Shown: positions 1-7,387, counted from the stretch's first letter. The stretch: 18,038 bases of DNA from Methanobacteriota archaeon (GCA_016207545.1 JACQPO010000026.1:1-18038); one strand, 5' to 3'. Numbers and translations are program-made. The notes: generated by a model not told the origin, from the sequence alone.

Positions 1-1
1 C

Positions 2-760
2 GAGGAGTGCTTCTACGACACGGTGAAGGCGTTCAACTTCGCGGAGCGGTACCAGATGCCGGTCATCCAGCTCGTCGACAAGGCTCTCGCGAACAGCACG
101 CAGACGCTCCCGTACCTCACCGCCGATGGCGCAAGGATCGAGCGCGGGGCGCTCGCGCGGCCCGGGGACGGCGACGGCGGCTACCTCCGATTCCGCTTCA
201 CGGAGAATGGGATCAGCCCGCGCGCCGTGCTCGGGATGCCCGGCACGATCTTCTGGAACACGGGGGACGAGCACGACGAGCAGGGCCACATCACGGAGGA
301 CCCCGTGCTCCACGTGCTCATGATGGAGAAGCGCATGGGGAAACTCGACCTCGCGCTCAAGGAAATCCCCGACGAAGATCAAGTCGTCTACCATGGGGAC
401 GCCGACGCGGACACGGTCGTCGTGAGCTGGGGGTCCACGAAGGGCGCGCTCCTCGACGCGATGGACGCGCTCCGCGCGGCGGGCCGCAAGATCGGGTTCC
501 TCCAGTTCCGGCTCCTCCACCCGTTCCCCGCAGCGCACGCGACGCGGCTCCTCCGGAAGCGCACGAACATCGTGGACGTGGAGATGAACTTCTCCGGCTT
601 CCTCGGCGGGTTGCTCCGGGAGAAGACGGGAATCGCGGTGACCCACAAGATCCTGAAATTCACGGGACGGCCGATGTCGTGCAACGAGCTGGGGGACGCC
701 CTGCGGGCCGTCCTCGACGGGAACGCCCCGGAGCGGCAGGTGTTGATGCATGGCGCCTGA
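2..760 (+). CDS. korA: 2-oxoacid:ferredoxin oxidoreductase, alpha subunit (3' part)
   Basis: This is the C-terminal part (about 252 residues) of the alpha subunit of a 2-oxoacid:ferredoxin oxidoreductase. The enzyme oxidatively decarboxylates a 2-oxoacid to an acyl-CoA and reduces ferredoxin, or runs in reverse for carbon fixation. The gene is open at the left edge of the window, so its N-terminus is not visible, nor whether a gamma domain is fused to it. Visible family features are QLVDKALANS near the start, VVVSWGSTKGALLDAMDAL (the domain after the TPP-pyrimidine region), and a late VDVEMNFSGFLGGLLREKTG segment. It ends 11 bp inside the following beta-subunit gene, so the two are translationally coupled partners. 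The preferred 2-oxoacid (2-oxoglutarate, pyruvate or other) cannot be read from this fragment, so the symbol is provisional. Confidence 0.88.
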   Translation, partial: EECFYDTVKAFNFAERYQMPVIQLVDKALANSTQTLPYLTADGARIERGALARPGDGDGGYLRFRFTENGISPRAVLGMPGTIFWNTGDEHDEQGHITEDPVLHVLMMEKRMGKLDLALKEIPDEDQVVYHGDADADTVVVSWGSTKGALLDAMDALRAAGRKIGFLQFRLLHPFPAAHATRLLRKRTNIVDVEMNFSGFLGGLLREKTGIAVTHKILKFTGRPMSCNELGDALRAVLDGNAPERQVLMHGA

Positions 761-1724
761 GCAGATCTTGACGCCCGCGGACTACCAGACGGACGTCCAC
801 AACGACTGGTGCCCCGGCTGCGGTGACTTCGGGATCCTAAAGGCCCTCCAGATGGCGCTGTCGGACCTCAAGCTCGCGCACGACAACGTCGCGCTGTTCT
901 CCGGCATCGGGTGTTCCGCGAAGACGGTCCACTACGTGAGCACGTACGGGATTCACACGCTCCACGGCCGGGTCGTGCCGTTCGCGACGGGCGCAAAGCT
1001 CGCGAACCCGGACCTCGAGGTCATCCTCCTCGGCGGCGACGGGGACGGCATGGGGATCGGCGCGGGCCATTTCGTGAACGCGGGCCGCCGAAACGTGGAC
1101 ATGTGTTACCTCCTCCACGACAACCAGGTGTACGGGCTGACAAAGGGCCAGGCGTCCCCGACGTTGCGGCTCGGGTTGAAGCCGAAGTCCCTCCCGCAGC
1201 CAAACATCAACGAGGCCGTGAACCCGATCTGGCTCGCGATCGCGTCCGGCGCGACGTTCGTCGCCCGCGGCTACTCGTTCGACATTCGCCACTTGAAGGA
1301 CCTCATCGTCAAGGGGATCCGGCACAAGGGGTATGCGTTCATCGACGTCCTCCAACCCTGCCCGACGTACAACAACCTGAACACGAAGGACTGGTACGGC
1401 GGGGTGGACCGCACGGGGTCCGACGGCAAGAAGCTGCCCCGCGTGTACAAGCTCGAGGAGATCGACGGGTGGGACCCCGTCGTCCACACCCCGGAGGAGA
1501 CCCCGGAGAAGCAGCTCCAGGCCCTGCGGTCCGCCCTCGAGTGGGACGACCGGATCCCGCTCGGCATCTTCTACCAGAACCCGCTCCTGCCGACGTACGA
1601 GGAGCGCCTCGAGGCCCGCATCCCCTCGTACCGGGAGGCGCCGCCCGCGAAGCAGGTCATCGCGGACGCGGAGGGCCGGCCGACCGCGCGGCTCCAGAAG
1701 TTCCTGGACGAACTCGCGGTTTGA
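750..1724 (+). CDS. korB: 2-oxoacid:ferredoxin oxidoreductase, beta subunit
   Basis: This 324-residue beta subunit binds thiamine diphosphate and a [4Fe-4S] cluster and forms the catalytic core with the alpha subunit encoded just upstream. The cluster ligands are visible as Cys21 and Cys24 in WCPGCGDFG, Cys55 in GIGCSAKT and Cys204 in LQPCPTYN, which matches the family's four-cysteine spacing. The TPP/Mg motif is GGDGDGMGIGAGHF at residues 95-108 with the downstream DNQVYGLTKGQ. The ATG at 750 lies inside the end of the alpha gene, with an AGGTG Shine-Dalgarno motif at 738-742. The length is slightly above the roughly 280-310 residues usual for the family. Assignment to beta is firm; the substrate class (Kor versus Por/Vor) is inferred. 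Confidence 0.93.
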   Translation: MAPEQILTPADYQTDVHNDWCPGCGDFGILKALQMALSDLKLAHDNVALFSGIGCSAKTVHYVSTYGIHTLHGRVVPFATGAKLANPDLEVILLGGDGDGMGIGAGHFVNAGRRNVDMCYLLHDNQVYGLTKGQASPTLRLGLKPKSLPQPNINEAVNPIWLAIASGATFVARGYSFDIRHLKDLIVKGIRHKGYAFIDVLQPCPTYNNLNTKDWYGGVDRTGSDGKKLPRVYKLEEIDGWDPVVHTPEETPEKQLQALRSALEWDDRIPLGIFYQNPLLPTYEERLEARIPSYREAPPAKQVIADAEGRPTARLQKFLDELAV

Positions 1725-1760
1725 GGCTCCGCACGGCTTGTTCCCTCACCGCGGAACACC

Positions 1761-1771
1761 CAAATTTATAA
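1761..1771 (+). promoter_or_regulatory. TATA box of the TFB gene
   Basis: The AT-rich string caaatttataa stands out in a GC-rich background, 42 nt (centre to start codon) upstream of the GTG at 1809. Transcription would begin near 1792-1796, giving a leader of roughly 15 nt. A GGAG at 1792-1795 may be just at the 5' end of the mRNA. This is inferred from archaeal promoter spacing only. Confidence 0.6.
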
Positions 1772-1808
1772 GTCTGTTATATTCGTTACTCGGAGCGGGG
1801 TCTGACGC

Positions 1809-2792
1809 GTGATCGCGCCCCGGGCGACATCGTCGAAGCGACCGCAGGTCGACGAGCCAGTCGCCTGCCCGGAATGCAAGAGCACGCACCTCGTGCGCGA
1901 CGAGCAGCGCGGGGAAGTCGTCTGCGACGGGTGCGGCCTCGTAATCAGCGACAGCGCGATTGATCCCGGGCCGGAGTGGAGCGCGTTCAGCGTGGAGGAG
2001 CACGACCGCCTTTCGCGGACGGGCGCGCCCCGCGGGTACACGAGCCAGTCAATCAGCCTCACGACGGTCATCCCGTTCGCGGCCAAGGACAGCAAGGGCA
2101 ACCCCATCCCCGTGCGGGAGCGGGAGAAGTACTTCCGGATGCGGAAGCTCCAGCGCCACAGCGATCACAGCCGTCCCGGGGAGCGCAGCCTGCCGGAGAC
2201 GATGGTCGTCCTCGACCGGGTCGCGTCCTCCCTCGGCCTCCCGAAGGCGCTCGAGGAGCAGGGGGGGTTCCTGTGCAAGAAGGCGCTCGAAAAAGGCCTG
2301 TTGCGCGGCCGCAAGATTGCGGCGATCGTGGCGGCGGCCGTGTACGCGTCGTGCCGCATGGGGGGCGTGCCCCGCACGTTGGAGGAACTCCAGCAGGCGA
2401 CGGGCGTGCGGAAGAAGGAGATCGGCAAGTCGTACCACGTCTTGCTCCGGGAACTCGGCCTGCGCGTGCCCCCGTCGAAGCCCGCGGACTACGTGTCCCG
2501 GTTCTGCAGCGAGCTCGGGCTCGGCACGGACGTGCAGCGGCAAACGTACAAGATCCTGAAGGAGATCGAAGCGTCGGATCGTTCCCTTGCCCTGTCCCCG
2601 GTGGGGACGAGCGCGGCCGCGATCTACCTCGCTTCCCTCGCGTGCGGAAAGCGACGGCCACAGAAGCTTGTCGCGAAGGTCGCGGGCGTGAGCGAGGTCA
2701 CGCTGCGGAACCGGTTCCGGTACGTGAGCGACCTCTCACGTCTCCTCCTGGCCGCGCCGCGGACGCGGGCGACGCCCCCGCCGCCTCGCTGA
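1809..2792 (+). CDS. tfb: Transcription initiation factor B (TFB/TFIIB)
   Basis: TFB recruits archaeal RNA polymerase to TBP-bound TATA boxes and contacts the BRE. The 327-residue protein has an N-terminal zinc ribbon (Cys20, Cys23, Cys39 and Cys42, as CPEC and CDGC), a B-reader/linker region with DPGPEWSAF near residue 55, and two cyclin-like repeats at about 110-205 and 210-305. The second repeat contains SPVGTSAAAIYLASL. Length and domain order are normal for archaeal TFB. The GTG start gives a typical short N-terminus and agrees with the TATA box at 1761-1771. Its stop codon directly abuts the stop codon of the convergent TrmB-like gene. Many archaea carry several TFB paralogues; whether this is the general one or a specialised copy cannot be told from the window. 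Confidence 0.95.
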   Translation: MIAPRATSSKRPQVDEPVACPECKSTHLVRDEQRGEVVCDGCGLVISDSAIDPGPEWSAFSVEEHDRLSRTGAPRGYTSQSISLTTVIPFAAKDSKGNPIPVREREKYFRMRKLQRHSDHSRPGERSLPETMVVLDRVASSLGLPKALEEQGGFLCKKALEKGLLRGRKIAAIVAAAVYASCRMGGVPRTLEELQQATGVRKKEIGKSYHVLLRELGLRVPPSKPADYVSRFCSELGLGTDVQRQTYKILKEIEASDRSLALSPVGTSAAAIYLASLACGKRRPQKLVAKVAGVSEVTLRNRFRYVSDLSRLLLAAPRTRATPPPPR

Positions 2793-3599
2793 TTAACGCC
2801 CCTCAACGGGTACGTCGACTTTCTTCGCACCTTCCCAGATCCGCTCCATGATATTCGCGAGCGCTTGAGCGAGTGCCCGGTCGTCCGTCCAGATGCAGAT
2901 GTCGTCCCCCCGGTAGAACGAGTCGTCGTCGGGGATCGGGTGGGACATGATGAACTGCCGCGCGTCCGCGACGTGCATGTACATCGGCACGTAGAAGTCG
3001 ACGCTCCGGAGTTCCGCGTACCGCGCGAGCCGCTCCACGTCCTTCAGGTTCTCTTGCGTCACGGGGAACGCGTACCGGAAGCGGACGCCGTTCTCGGACT
3101 TCTCGATGATCTGTTCCCCGAACCCGCGCATCACGCGGCCTGGACTGCGCATCGTGCCGATCCCGATCCAAGACTTCTCCGCGCTCTCGTACATCTTGAT
3201 GAGCCGCTCGCGGACGTTCCGCCGCCCGTATATCGCCTCGAACCGGCCCTTCTCCTCCGGCGCGATCTGGCCGAGAACGGCGAACTCCTTCGCGCTCGCC
3301 TCGAGGTTCCGTTCCAGGCCCGCGGCCCGGTCCCGTAGCTCCTCGACGGTCTTCTCCATGTATCGGGCGAAGGGCACCGCCTTGTAACGCAGCGGGGTCT
3401 CCGGGATGATGTCGACGAGGCCCTTCTCGTGGAGCTGGGACATCGTCGCGTAGATACGCGTCCGGGGGACGCGCGCGTGCGGCGTGACCTGGGACGCGGT
3501 CGCGGTGTCGAGGTCGAGGAGCGCGAGGTAGACGCGGGCCTGGTACTCCGTCAACCCGTGGTCCATGAGCTTCCGAATGCGCTCCGCGTTCACCGGCAC
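2793..3599 (-). CDS. TrmB-family transcriptional regulator
   Basis: This is a TrmB-like regulator. It has an N-terminal winged helix (HGLTEYQARVYLALL, then ASQVTPHARVPRTRIYATMSQ as the recognition region), a charged coiled-coil linker (EKTVEELRDRAAGLERNLEAS) and a C-terminal effector domain of about 140 residues. TrmB proteins usually sense sugars or other small molecules; the ligand here is unknown. I chose the GTG at 3599 because a TATA-like cctatttagg (minus strand, 3634-3625) lies 30 nt upstream, which is leaderless spacing, and because family members start shortly before the LTEYEARVY motif. The reading frame stays open to an ATG at 3683, an alternative start adding 28 residues of non-conserved sequence. 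The gene ends directly against the TFB gene, with no spacer. Confidence 0.85.
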   Translation of the reverse strand: MPVNAERIRKLMDHGLTEYQARVYLALLDLDTATASQVTPHARVPRTRIYATMSQLHEKGLVDIIPETPLRYKAVPFARYMEKTVEELRDRAAGLERNLEASAKEFAVLGQIAPEEKGRFEAIYGRRNVRERLIKMYESAEKSWIGIGTMRSPGRVMRGFGEQIIEKSENGVRFRYAFPVTQENLKDVERLARYAELRSVDFYVPMYMHVADARQFIMSHPIPDDDSFYRGDDICIWTDDRALAQALANIMERIWEGAKKVDVPVEGR

Positions 3600-3623
3600 G
3601 GCATGCACGCCACGGTCCCGCGT

Positions 3624-3634
3624 CCCTAAATAGG
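3624..3634 (-). promoter_or_regulatory. Putative TATA box of the TrmB-like gene
   Basis: On the minus strand this reads cctatttaggg. Its centre is 30 nt upstream of the GTG at 3599, consistent with leaderless transcription. An alternative minus-strand TATA (ctttaaaacc at 3710-3701) would instead favour the longer reading frame. Confidence 0.45.
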
Positions 3635-3694
3635 TTGTTACCGGAGCGAGTGACATCGTTCGCGCGTATGTGCGCCCGCGCACGCGCGCGAGGC

Positions 3695-3710
3695 CGGAAA
3701 GGTTTTAAAG
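3695..3710 (+). promoter_or_regulatory. Putative upstream BRE/TATA of ftsZ
   Basis: The string cggaaaggttttaaag looks like a purine-rich BRE followed by a TATA box. Initiation near 3730-3735 would give ftsZ a leader of about 40 nt that includes the GGAGG at 3762-3766. Because the core is nearly symmetric, it might also serve the minus-strand TrmB-like gene. Confidence 0.4.
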
Positions 3711-3738
3711 ACCCCGGGGTTACGTTGCCCCCACGTTG

Positions 3739-3750
3739 TAGCTTATAAGC
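3739..3750 (+). promoter_or_regulatory. Putative proximal TATA box of ftsZ (palindromic)
   Basis: The sequence around 3741-3750 is gcttataagc, a perfect palindrome. It lies 30 nt (centre to ATG) upstream of ftsZ, the same spacing as the leaderless promoters elsewhere in this window. A Shine-Dalgarno-like GGAGG at 3762-3766 sits between this box and the ATG. It would be transcribed only from the more distal box at 3695-3710. Confidence 0.5.
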
Positions 3751-3774
3751 TCTCCGTTATCGGAGGCATCTCGA

Positions 3775-4881
3775 ATGCCAGATTCCATCGTACGGGAGAT
3801 TCTGACGCGCGCCACGGACGAACCTGCCCCGCGGGACATGGGGATGGCAGGGTACGGTGCGGACGACCAAGAGCTCGAGCGGATCCTCTCCGGGCTTCGG
3901 ACGAACATCAAAATCGTCGGCGTTGGCGGCGGTGGGTGCAACACGATCGACCGCCTTGCGGAGGCCGGCGTCGTCGGCGCGGAGATGTACGCGTGCAACA
4001 CGGACGCGCAGCACCTGCTCACGATCCGTGCGCCCCACAAGGTCCTATTCGGGCGGCGCAGCACGCGGGGACTCGGCGCGGGCGCGTTGCCCCAGGTCGG
4101 CGAGGAGGCCGCGCGGGAGGCGGAGGAGGAAATCCGCAAGGCGCTCCAGGGCGCGGACCTCGTGTTCATCACCTGCGGCCTTGGCGGTGGCACCGGGACC
4201 GGAGGTTCGCCTATCGTCGCGCAGATTGCGCGGGAGCTGGGCGCGCTTACGGTCGCGATTTGCACGTGGCCGTTCCGGGCGGAAGGCGTCGTCCGATGGG
4301 AGAACGCGGAGTTCGGACTCGAACGGCTCCGCAACTTCGCGGACACCGTGATCGTAATCCCGAACGACAAGCTCCTTCAGCTCGTCCCGCGGCTCGCGCT
4401 GAACCAGGCGTTCAAGATCGCGGACGACGTCCTGATGCGGGGCATCAAGGGCATCACGGAGGTCATCACGAAGCCCGGGCTCGTGAACCTCGACTTCAAC
4501 GACATCAAGACGATCATGAAGGGCGGCGGTGTCGCGATGATCGGGCTCGGCGAGGGCGAGGAGGACAACCGGGCGGAGGAGGCCGTCGATGAGGCGATCA
4601 ACTCGCCGCTTATCGACGTGGACATCTCCAGTGCGAGCGGCGCGCTCATCAACGTGACCGGCGGCGCGGACATGACCGTGAGCGAGGCGGAGCGCGCGGC
4701 GGAACTCGTGCAGTCGCGCATCTCCCCGAACGCCCGGATCATCTGGGGCGCGACGATCGACCCGGCGCTCCAGCACAAGATGCGGTGCATGGTCATCCTG
4801 ACGGGCGTGAAGAGCAAGCAGATCTTCGGCCCCGCGGAGACCCGCCGGGCGAAGGAAGTCGGCGTCGACGTGGTGAGATAG
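3775..4881 (+). CDS. ftsZ: Cell division GTPase FtsZ
   Basis: FtsZ is the tubulin-like GTPase that polymerises into the cytokinetic ring. The 368-residue protein shows KIVGVGGGGCNTIDR (residues 46-60), the NTDAQHL motif (75-81), the tubulin signature GGGTGTG (137-143) and the late FtsZ region QHKMRCMVILTGV. There is an N-terminal extension of about 45 residues before the GTPase fold. The C-terminus stops soon after the globular domain, with no obvious bacterial-type C-terminal peptide. The next gene is secE, starting two bases after the stop, then spt5; ftsZ-secE-spt5 is a recurrent archaeal order. The association with secE suggests the FtsZ1 type, but that is an inference needing a tree. Confidence 0.96.
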   Translation: MPDSIVREILTRATDEPAPRDMGMAGYGADDQELERILSGLRTNIKIVGVGGGGCNTIDRLAEAGVVGAEMYACNTDAQHLLTIRAPHKVLFGRRSTRGLGAGALPQVGEEAAREAEEEIRKALQGADLVFITCGLGGGTGTGGSPIVAQIARELGALTVAICTWPFRAEGVVRWENAEFGLERLRNFADTVIVIPNDKLLQLVPRLALNQAFKIADDVLMRGIKGITEVITKPGLVNLDFNDIKTIMKGGGVAMIGLGEGEEDNRAEEAVDEAINSPLIDVDISSASGALINVTGGADMTVSEAERAAELVQSRISPNARIIWGATIDPALQHKMRCMVILTGVKSKQIFGPAETRRAKEVGVDVVR

Positions 4882-4882
4882 G

Positions 4883-5125
4883 GTGGCGACCGGGCTCGTC
4901 GAAAAGTCCTGGGAAATCCAGAAGCGCATCGAGGAGCGCGCGAAGCGGCTCGGGAAGGGGAAGTACGGCCGCGTGCTCCAGATGGCCCGGAAGCCGACGG
5001 CGGAGGAGTACAACCGGATCGTGCAGATCGTCGCGCTCGGCCTGCTGATCCTCGGCGCGGTCGGGTTCGGCATCTACCTCTTGTTCCAGGTCGTCGGTCC
5101 CTACGTCGCAAGCCTGTTCGGGTGA
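4883..5125 (+). CDS. secE: Protein translocase subunit SecE (Sss1/Sec61-gamma)
   Basis: SecE is the small tail subunit that clamps the SecY channel of the Sec translocon. The 80-residue protein has an amphipathic, basic N-terminal half containing RKPTAEEYNRI, followed by one transmembrane helix at about residues 45-70 (IVQIVALGLLILGAVGFGIY). This length and layout are typical for archaea. The GTG start lies 2 nt after the ftsZ stop, with GGTGAG at 4872-4877 as a possible Shine-Dalgarno. Placement directly before spt5 is the conserved archaeal and bacterial arrangement. Confidence 0.93.
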   Translation: MATGLVEKSWEIQKRIEERAKRLGKGKYGRVLQMARKPTAEEYNRIVQIVALGLLILGAVGFGIYLLFQVVGPYVASLFG

Positions 5126-5132
5126 GGCCATC

Positions 5133-6080
5133 ATGGCGGGATTGCTCGAGGACATGGAGTCGCCACCGCCGTCCCGGCCCGAGGCCCCTCCCCCGCCGAA
5201 GCCCGCGCCGGGCACGTTTGGCGTGAGGCTCGAGCTGAAGGGCACGGACACGACGTCCCTCACCGCGGGGAAGAGCCAAGACTTCGAGTTCGAGGTCACA
5301 AACGTGGGGAAGGAGGACGACTCGATCCGGATCAAGGTCGACCTCCAGTACGGCTCGCAGGAGGCGGAGTTGCCGGAGTGGACCGTGAAACTCCACGGGG
5401 TCGAGGATAAGGTGTGGGACGTCACGTTCTCGAAGATCAACGAGAAGGACATCGTCCTCATCAGCGGCGGGAAACGGGAGGTCACGCTGACAGTCACGTG
5501 TCCCCGCGGCGTCCGGTTCGGGGACAAGGTGAACATCGTCCTCCACGCGATCTCGCAGGGCGATGCAGAGGCGAAGGACAACAAGACGATCACCGCCACC
5601 GCGCGGCCCGCGGTCCTCGGCGTGAAGACGAGCATCGGCCACGAGCGGGTGGTCGCGGACAGCCTGGCGGCCCGCGCGAAGGAGCGGGATATCGGCGTGT
5701 TCTCCATCCTGGCCCCGGAGACCTTGCGCGGTTACATCTTCGTGGAGAGCATGAACCCGGACCGGCTCGAGGAAGTTGTCCGCGGCATCCGGCGGGCGCG
5801 GGGCCTGGCGGGGCGGGAGAAGACGGGCGAGATCCGGGAGACGCGCCTCGAAGAGATCGAACACTTCCTCACGCCGAAGCCAATCGTGAGCGGAATCATG
5901 GAGGGCGACATCGTCGAGCTCGTCGCCGGCCCGTTCAAGGGCGAGAAGGCCCGCGTGCAGCGGATCGACGAGGCGAAGGAGGAGCTCACGGTCGAGCTGT
6001 TCGAGGCGATGGTCCCAATCCCGATTACCGTGCCGGGAAAGGACGTGCGGGTGATCGAGAAGGAAAAGGAAGAGAAGTAG
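5133..6080 (+). CDS. spt5: Transcription elongation factor Spt5 (NusG) with extra N-terminal Ig-like domain
   Basis: The C-terminal half is archaeal Spt5. It has an NGN domain at about residues 161-248 (VLGVKTSIGHERVVADSLAA, then LRGYIFVE) and a KOW domain at about 253-308 (GDIVELVAGPFKGEKARVQR). With Spt4 it clamps RNA polymerase for processive elongation and couples it to ribosomes. What is odd is the N-terminal half. Archaeal Spt5 is usually about 150 residues, but this protein has 315. A proline-rich stretch (residues 9-27) leads into a beta-rich segment at about 28-155 (SQDFEFEVTNVGKEDDSIRI, then GKREVTLTVTCP) resembling CARDB/NEW3-type Ig-like domains. No signal peptide or membrane helix is visible. 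The Shine-Dalgarno GGTGAGG at 5121-5127 overlaps the secE stop, so the long form is probably the real product. Confidence 0.9.
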   Translation: MAGLLEDMESPPPSRPEAPPPPKPAPGTFGVRLELKGTDTTSLTAGKSQDFEFEVTNVGKEDDSIRIKVDLQYGSQEAELPEWTVKLHGVEDKVWDVTFSKINEKDIVLISGGKREVTLTVTCPRGVRFGDKVNIVLHAISQGDAEAKDNKTITATARPAVLGVKTSIGHERVVADSLAARAKERDIGVFSILAPETLRGYIFVESMNPDRLEEVVRGIRRARGLAGREKTGEIRETRLEEIEHFLTPKPIVSGIMEGDIVELVAGPFKGEKARVQRIDEAKEELTVELFEAMVPIPITVPGKDVRVIEKEKEEK

Positions 6081-6083
6081 GCC

Positions 6084-6719
6084 CTACGCGACGCAGCCCT
6101 TCTCGCTGAACTTCACACTCGCGACAATTCCGTATACGTTCCGGTGGCTTGCGAGCATCTCCTCGTCGCGGATCCACCACTGCTTCGTGTTCGTCGCGAG
6201 CGCGGTCTTGAACTCGATCCCGTGGGGCAGCGTGAAGAATGGCTTGATGATCGTGCCGTCCGGATATGACAGGGATTCGCATTCGGCCCCCATGATGCCC
6301 GGGATCCTCAGCGCAGCCCTCGGCCCCTCGATGTCGAGCCGAATGTCCGCGACCATGAACGGATGAATCTTCTCCGCGAGGCTCGCGAAGATCTCGAAAA
6401 TCCCGCCGCCGACTTTGCCGCTGCAAATCGTCTCAATCGCCTTGCGCTGGGTTTCGTTCGCTCGCTTGTCCACGTAGAACCGCGCAATTCCTCGGCCTTG
6501 TTCGATGAGGCCTGGGAAGAAGTACGCGGCGGCGAAGACGACTCCGTCGAGTTTCGTACCGTCGTACCGGCCCTTTCGGATCCGCCACGCGCCGACCCCA
6601 TGGCAGTTGCCCTGCGTCGGCCGCGCGTTGAAGTTGCACGGACAGCCCCAGTCGCAGTTGCAGAACGTGAAGTAGTCCGCCTCGAATTCCCACTTCGTCC
6701 CCGCTCCCTTCTTTGCCAC
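6084..6719 (-). CDS. DUF1326 domain-containing protein
   Basis: This protein of about 211 residues carries the hallmark of the DUF1326 family: an early CNCDWGCPCNF cysteine cluster, then PTQGNCHG, and further acidic/aromatic conserved blocks. The function of the family is not established; the clustered cysteines suggest metal or redox chemistry, which is inference. I prefer the GTG at 6719, 36 nt downstream of a minus-strand TATA box at 6759-6752. In-frame ATGs at 6740 and 6782 would lie at or upstream of the expected transcription start. The gene is inserted on the opposite strand between spt5 (3 nt from stop to stop) and rpl11 (divergent), where archaeal genomes usually have spt5 followed directly by rpl11. 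Confidence 0.8.
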   Translation of the reverse strand: MAKKGAGTKWEFEADYFTFCNCDWGCPCNFNARPTQGNCHGVGAWRIRKGRYDGTKLDGVVFAAAYFFPGLIEQGRGIARFYVDKRANETQRKAIETICSGKVGGGIFEIFASLAEKIHPFMVADIRLDIEGPRAALRIPGIMGAECESLSYPDGTIIKPFFTLPHGIEFKTALATNTKQWWIRDEEMLASHRNVYGIVASVKFSEKGCVA

Positions 6720-6750
6720 GGACGAATCCCGGCCCGGCATGTCGCAAGAG

Positions 6751-6760
6751 GAATAAAAGT
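6751..6760 (-). promoter_or_regulatory. TATA box of the DUF1326 gene
   Basis: On the minus strand this reads acttttattc, an AT-rich box in a GC-rich setting. Expected initiation is near 6730, just upstream of the GTG at 6719. It lies only about 33 bp from the oppositely oriented rpl11 TATA box. Confidence 0.5.
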
Positions 6761-6780
6761 GCGTCGTTCGCCCCGTGTCC

Positions 6781-6792
6781 AAACCTTTATAT
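6781..6792 (+). promoter_or_regulatory. BRE/TATA promoter of rpl11
   Basis: The sequence aaacctttatat combines a purine-rich BRE-like start with a good TATA box. Its centre is about 29 nt upstream of the rpl11 ATG at 6818, pointing to leaderless or nearly leaderless mRNA. No Shine-Dalgarno motif precedes the ATG. Confidence 0.65.
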
Positions 6793-6817
6793 CGCGTCCG
6801 TTGGTCGCCTCCGCGGC

Positions 6818-7297
6818 ATGCCGGAACGTCTCGAAGTCCTCGTGGAAGGCGGCAAGGCGACCGCGGGTCCGCCGCTCGGTCCCGCCCTCGGCCCGCTCGG
6901 CGTGAACATCGTCCAGGTCGTCAAGGACATCAACGAGAAGACGAAGTCGTTCGACGGGATGAAGGTCCCCGTGGTCCTCCTGATTGACCCGAAGACGAAG
7001 CGGTATACAATTGAGGTCGGGACGCCGCCCGTGTCCGCGCTCATCCTCAAGGAAATCGGGGCGGAGAAGGGGAGCGGGGAGGCGGGGAAGACGATGATCG
7101 GCAACATCTCCCTCAAGCAGGCAATCAAGATCGCGGACATCAAGAAGGACGCCTTGCAGGGCGGCGACCTCAAGAAGCGGGTCATGGAGGTCATCGGCAC
7201 CTGCGTGTCGATGGGCGTCACGGTCGAGGGGAAGTGGCCGAAGGAGATCCTGGCCGAGATCCAGGCCGGGAAGTACGATGCGGCCCTCGCCGCGTGA
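6818..7297 (+). CDS. rpl11: 50S ribosomal protein L11 (uL11)
   Basis: uL11 binds 23S rRNA at the GTPase-associated centre at the base of the stalk. The 159-residue protein shows the family motif GGKATAGPPLGPALGPLGVN near the N-terminus, and the C-terminal rRNA-binding domain with IADIKKDAL and a VMEVIGTCVSMGVTVEG-type ending typical of archaeal L11. The frame is open further upstream, but the ATG at 6818 (MPERLEVLVEGG) matches the family N-terminus and the TATA box spacing. It heads the L11-L1-L10-L12 cluster. Confidence 0.97.
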   Translation: MPERLEVLVEGGKATAGPPLGPALGPLGVNIVQVVKDINEKTKSFDGMKVPVVLLIDPKTKRYTIEVGTPPVSALILKEIGAEKGSGEAGKTMIGNISLKQAIKIADIKKDALQGGDLKKRVMEVIGTCVSMGVTVEGKWPKEILAEIQAGKYDAALAA

Positions 7298-7300
7298 GCC

Positions 7301-7330
7301 GTCACGTTTCGTGACCAAATCCTCAAATAC
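7301..7330 (+). promoter_or_regulatory. Inverted repeat and weak TATA between rpl11 and rpl1
   Basis: Immediately after rpl11 there is a perfect inverted repeat GTCACG-TTT-CGTGAC (7301-7315), followed by the AT-rich ccaaatcctcaaatac (7315-7330). The layout suggests an operator next to an internal promoter for rpl1-rpl10-rpl12, or an mRNA hairpin between the two cistrons. No T-tract follows the hairpin, so a terminator is less likely. Confidence 0.4.
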
Positions 7331-7387
7331 CCCGGCCCCTCTCGACGCCCTCCCGCTGTAGGAGGCGCGGCGCGCCGCACGTACTAC

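Noticed and set aside
4377..5864. Long minus-strand open frame (495 codons) opposite ftsZ, secE and spt5
   Set aside because: It is antisense to three well-supported genes, has Arg/Pro-rich low-complexity composition and no family motif. It is a typical shadow in GC-rich DNA.
6740..6782. Upstream ATG starts (6740 and 6782) for the DUF1326 gene
   Set aside because: Both lie at or upstream of the transcription start predicted from the TATA box at 6759-6752, and the added residues do not resemble the family N-terminus. The GTG at 6719 fits better.
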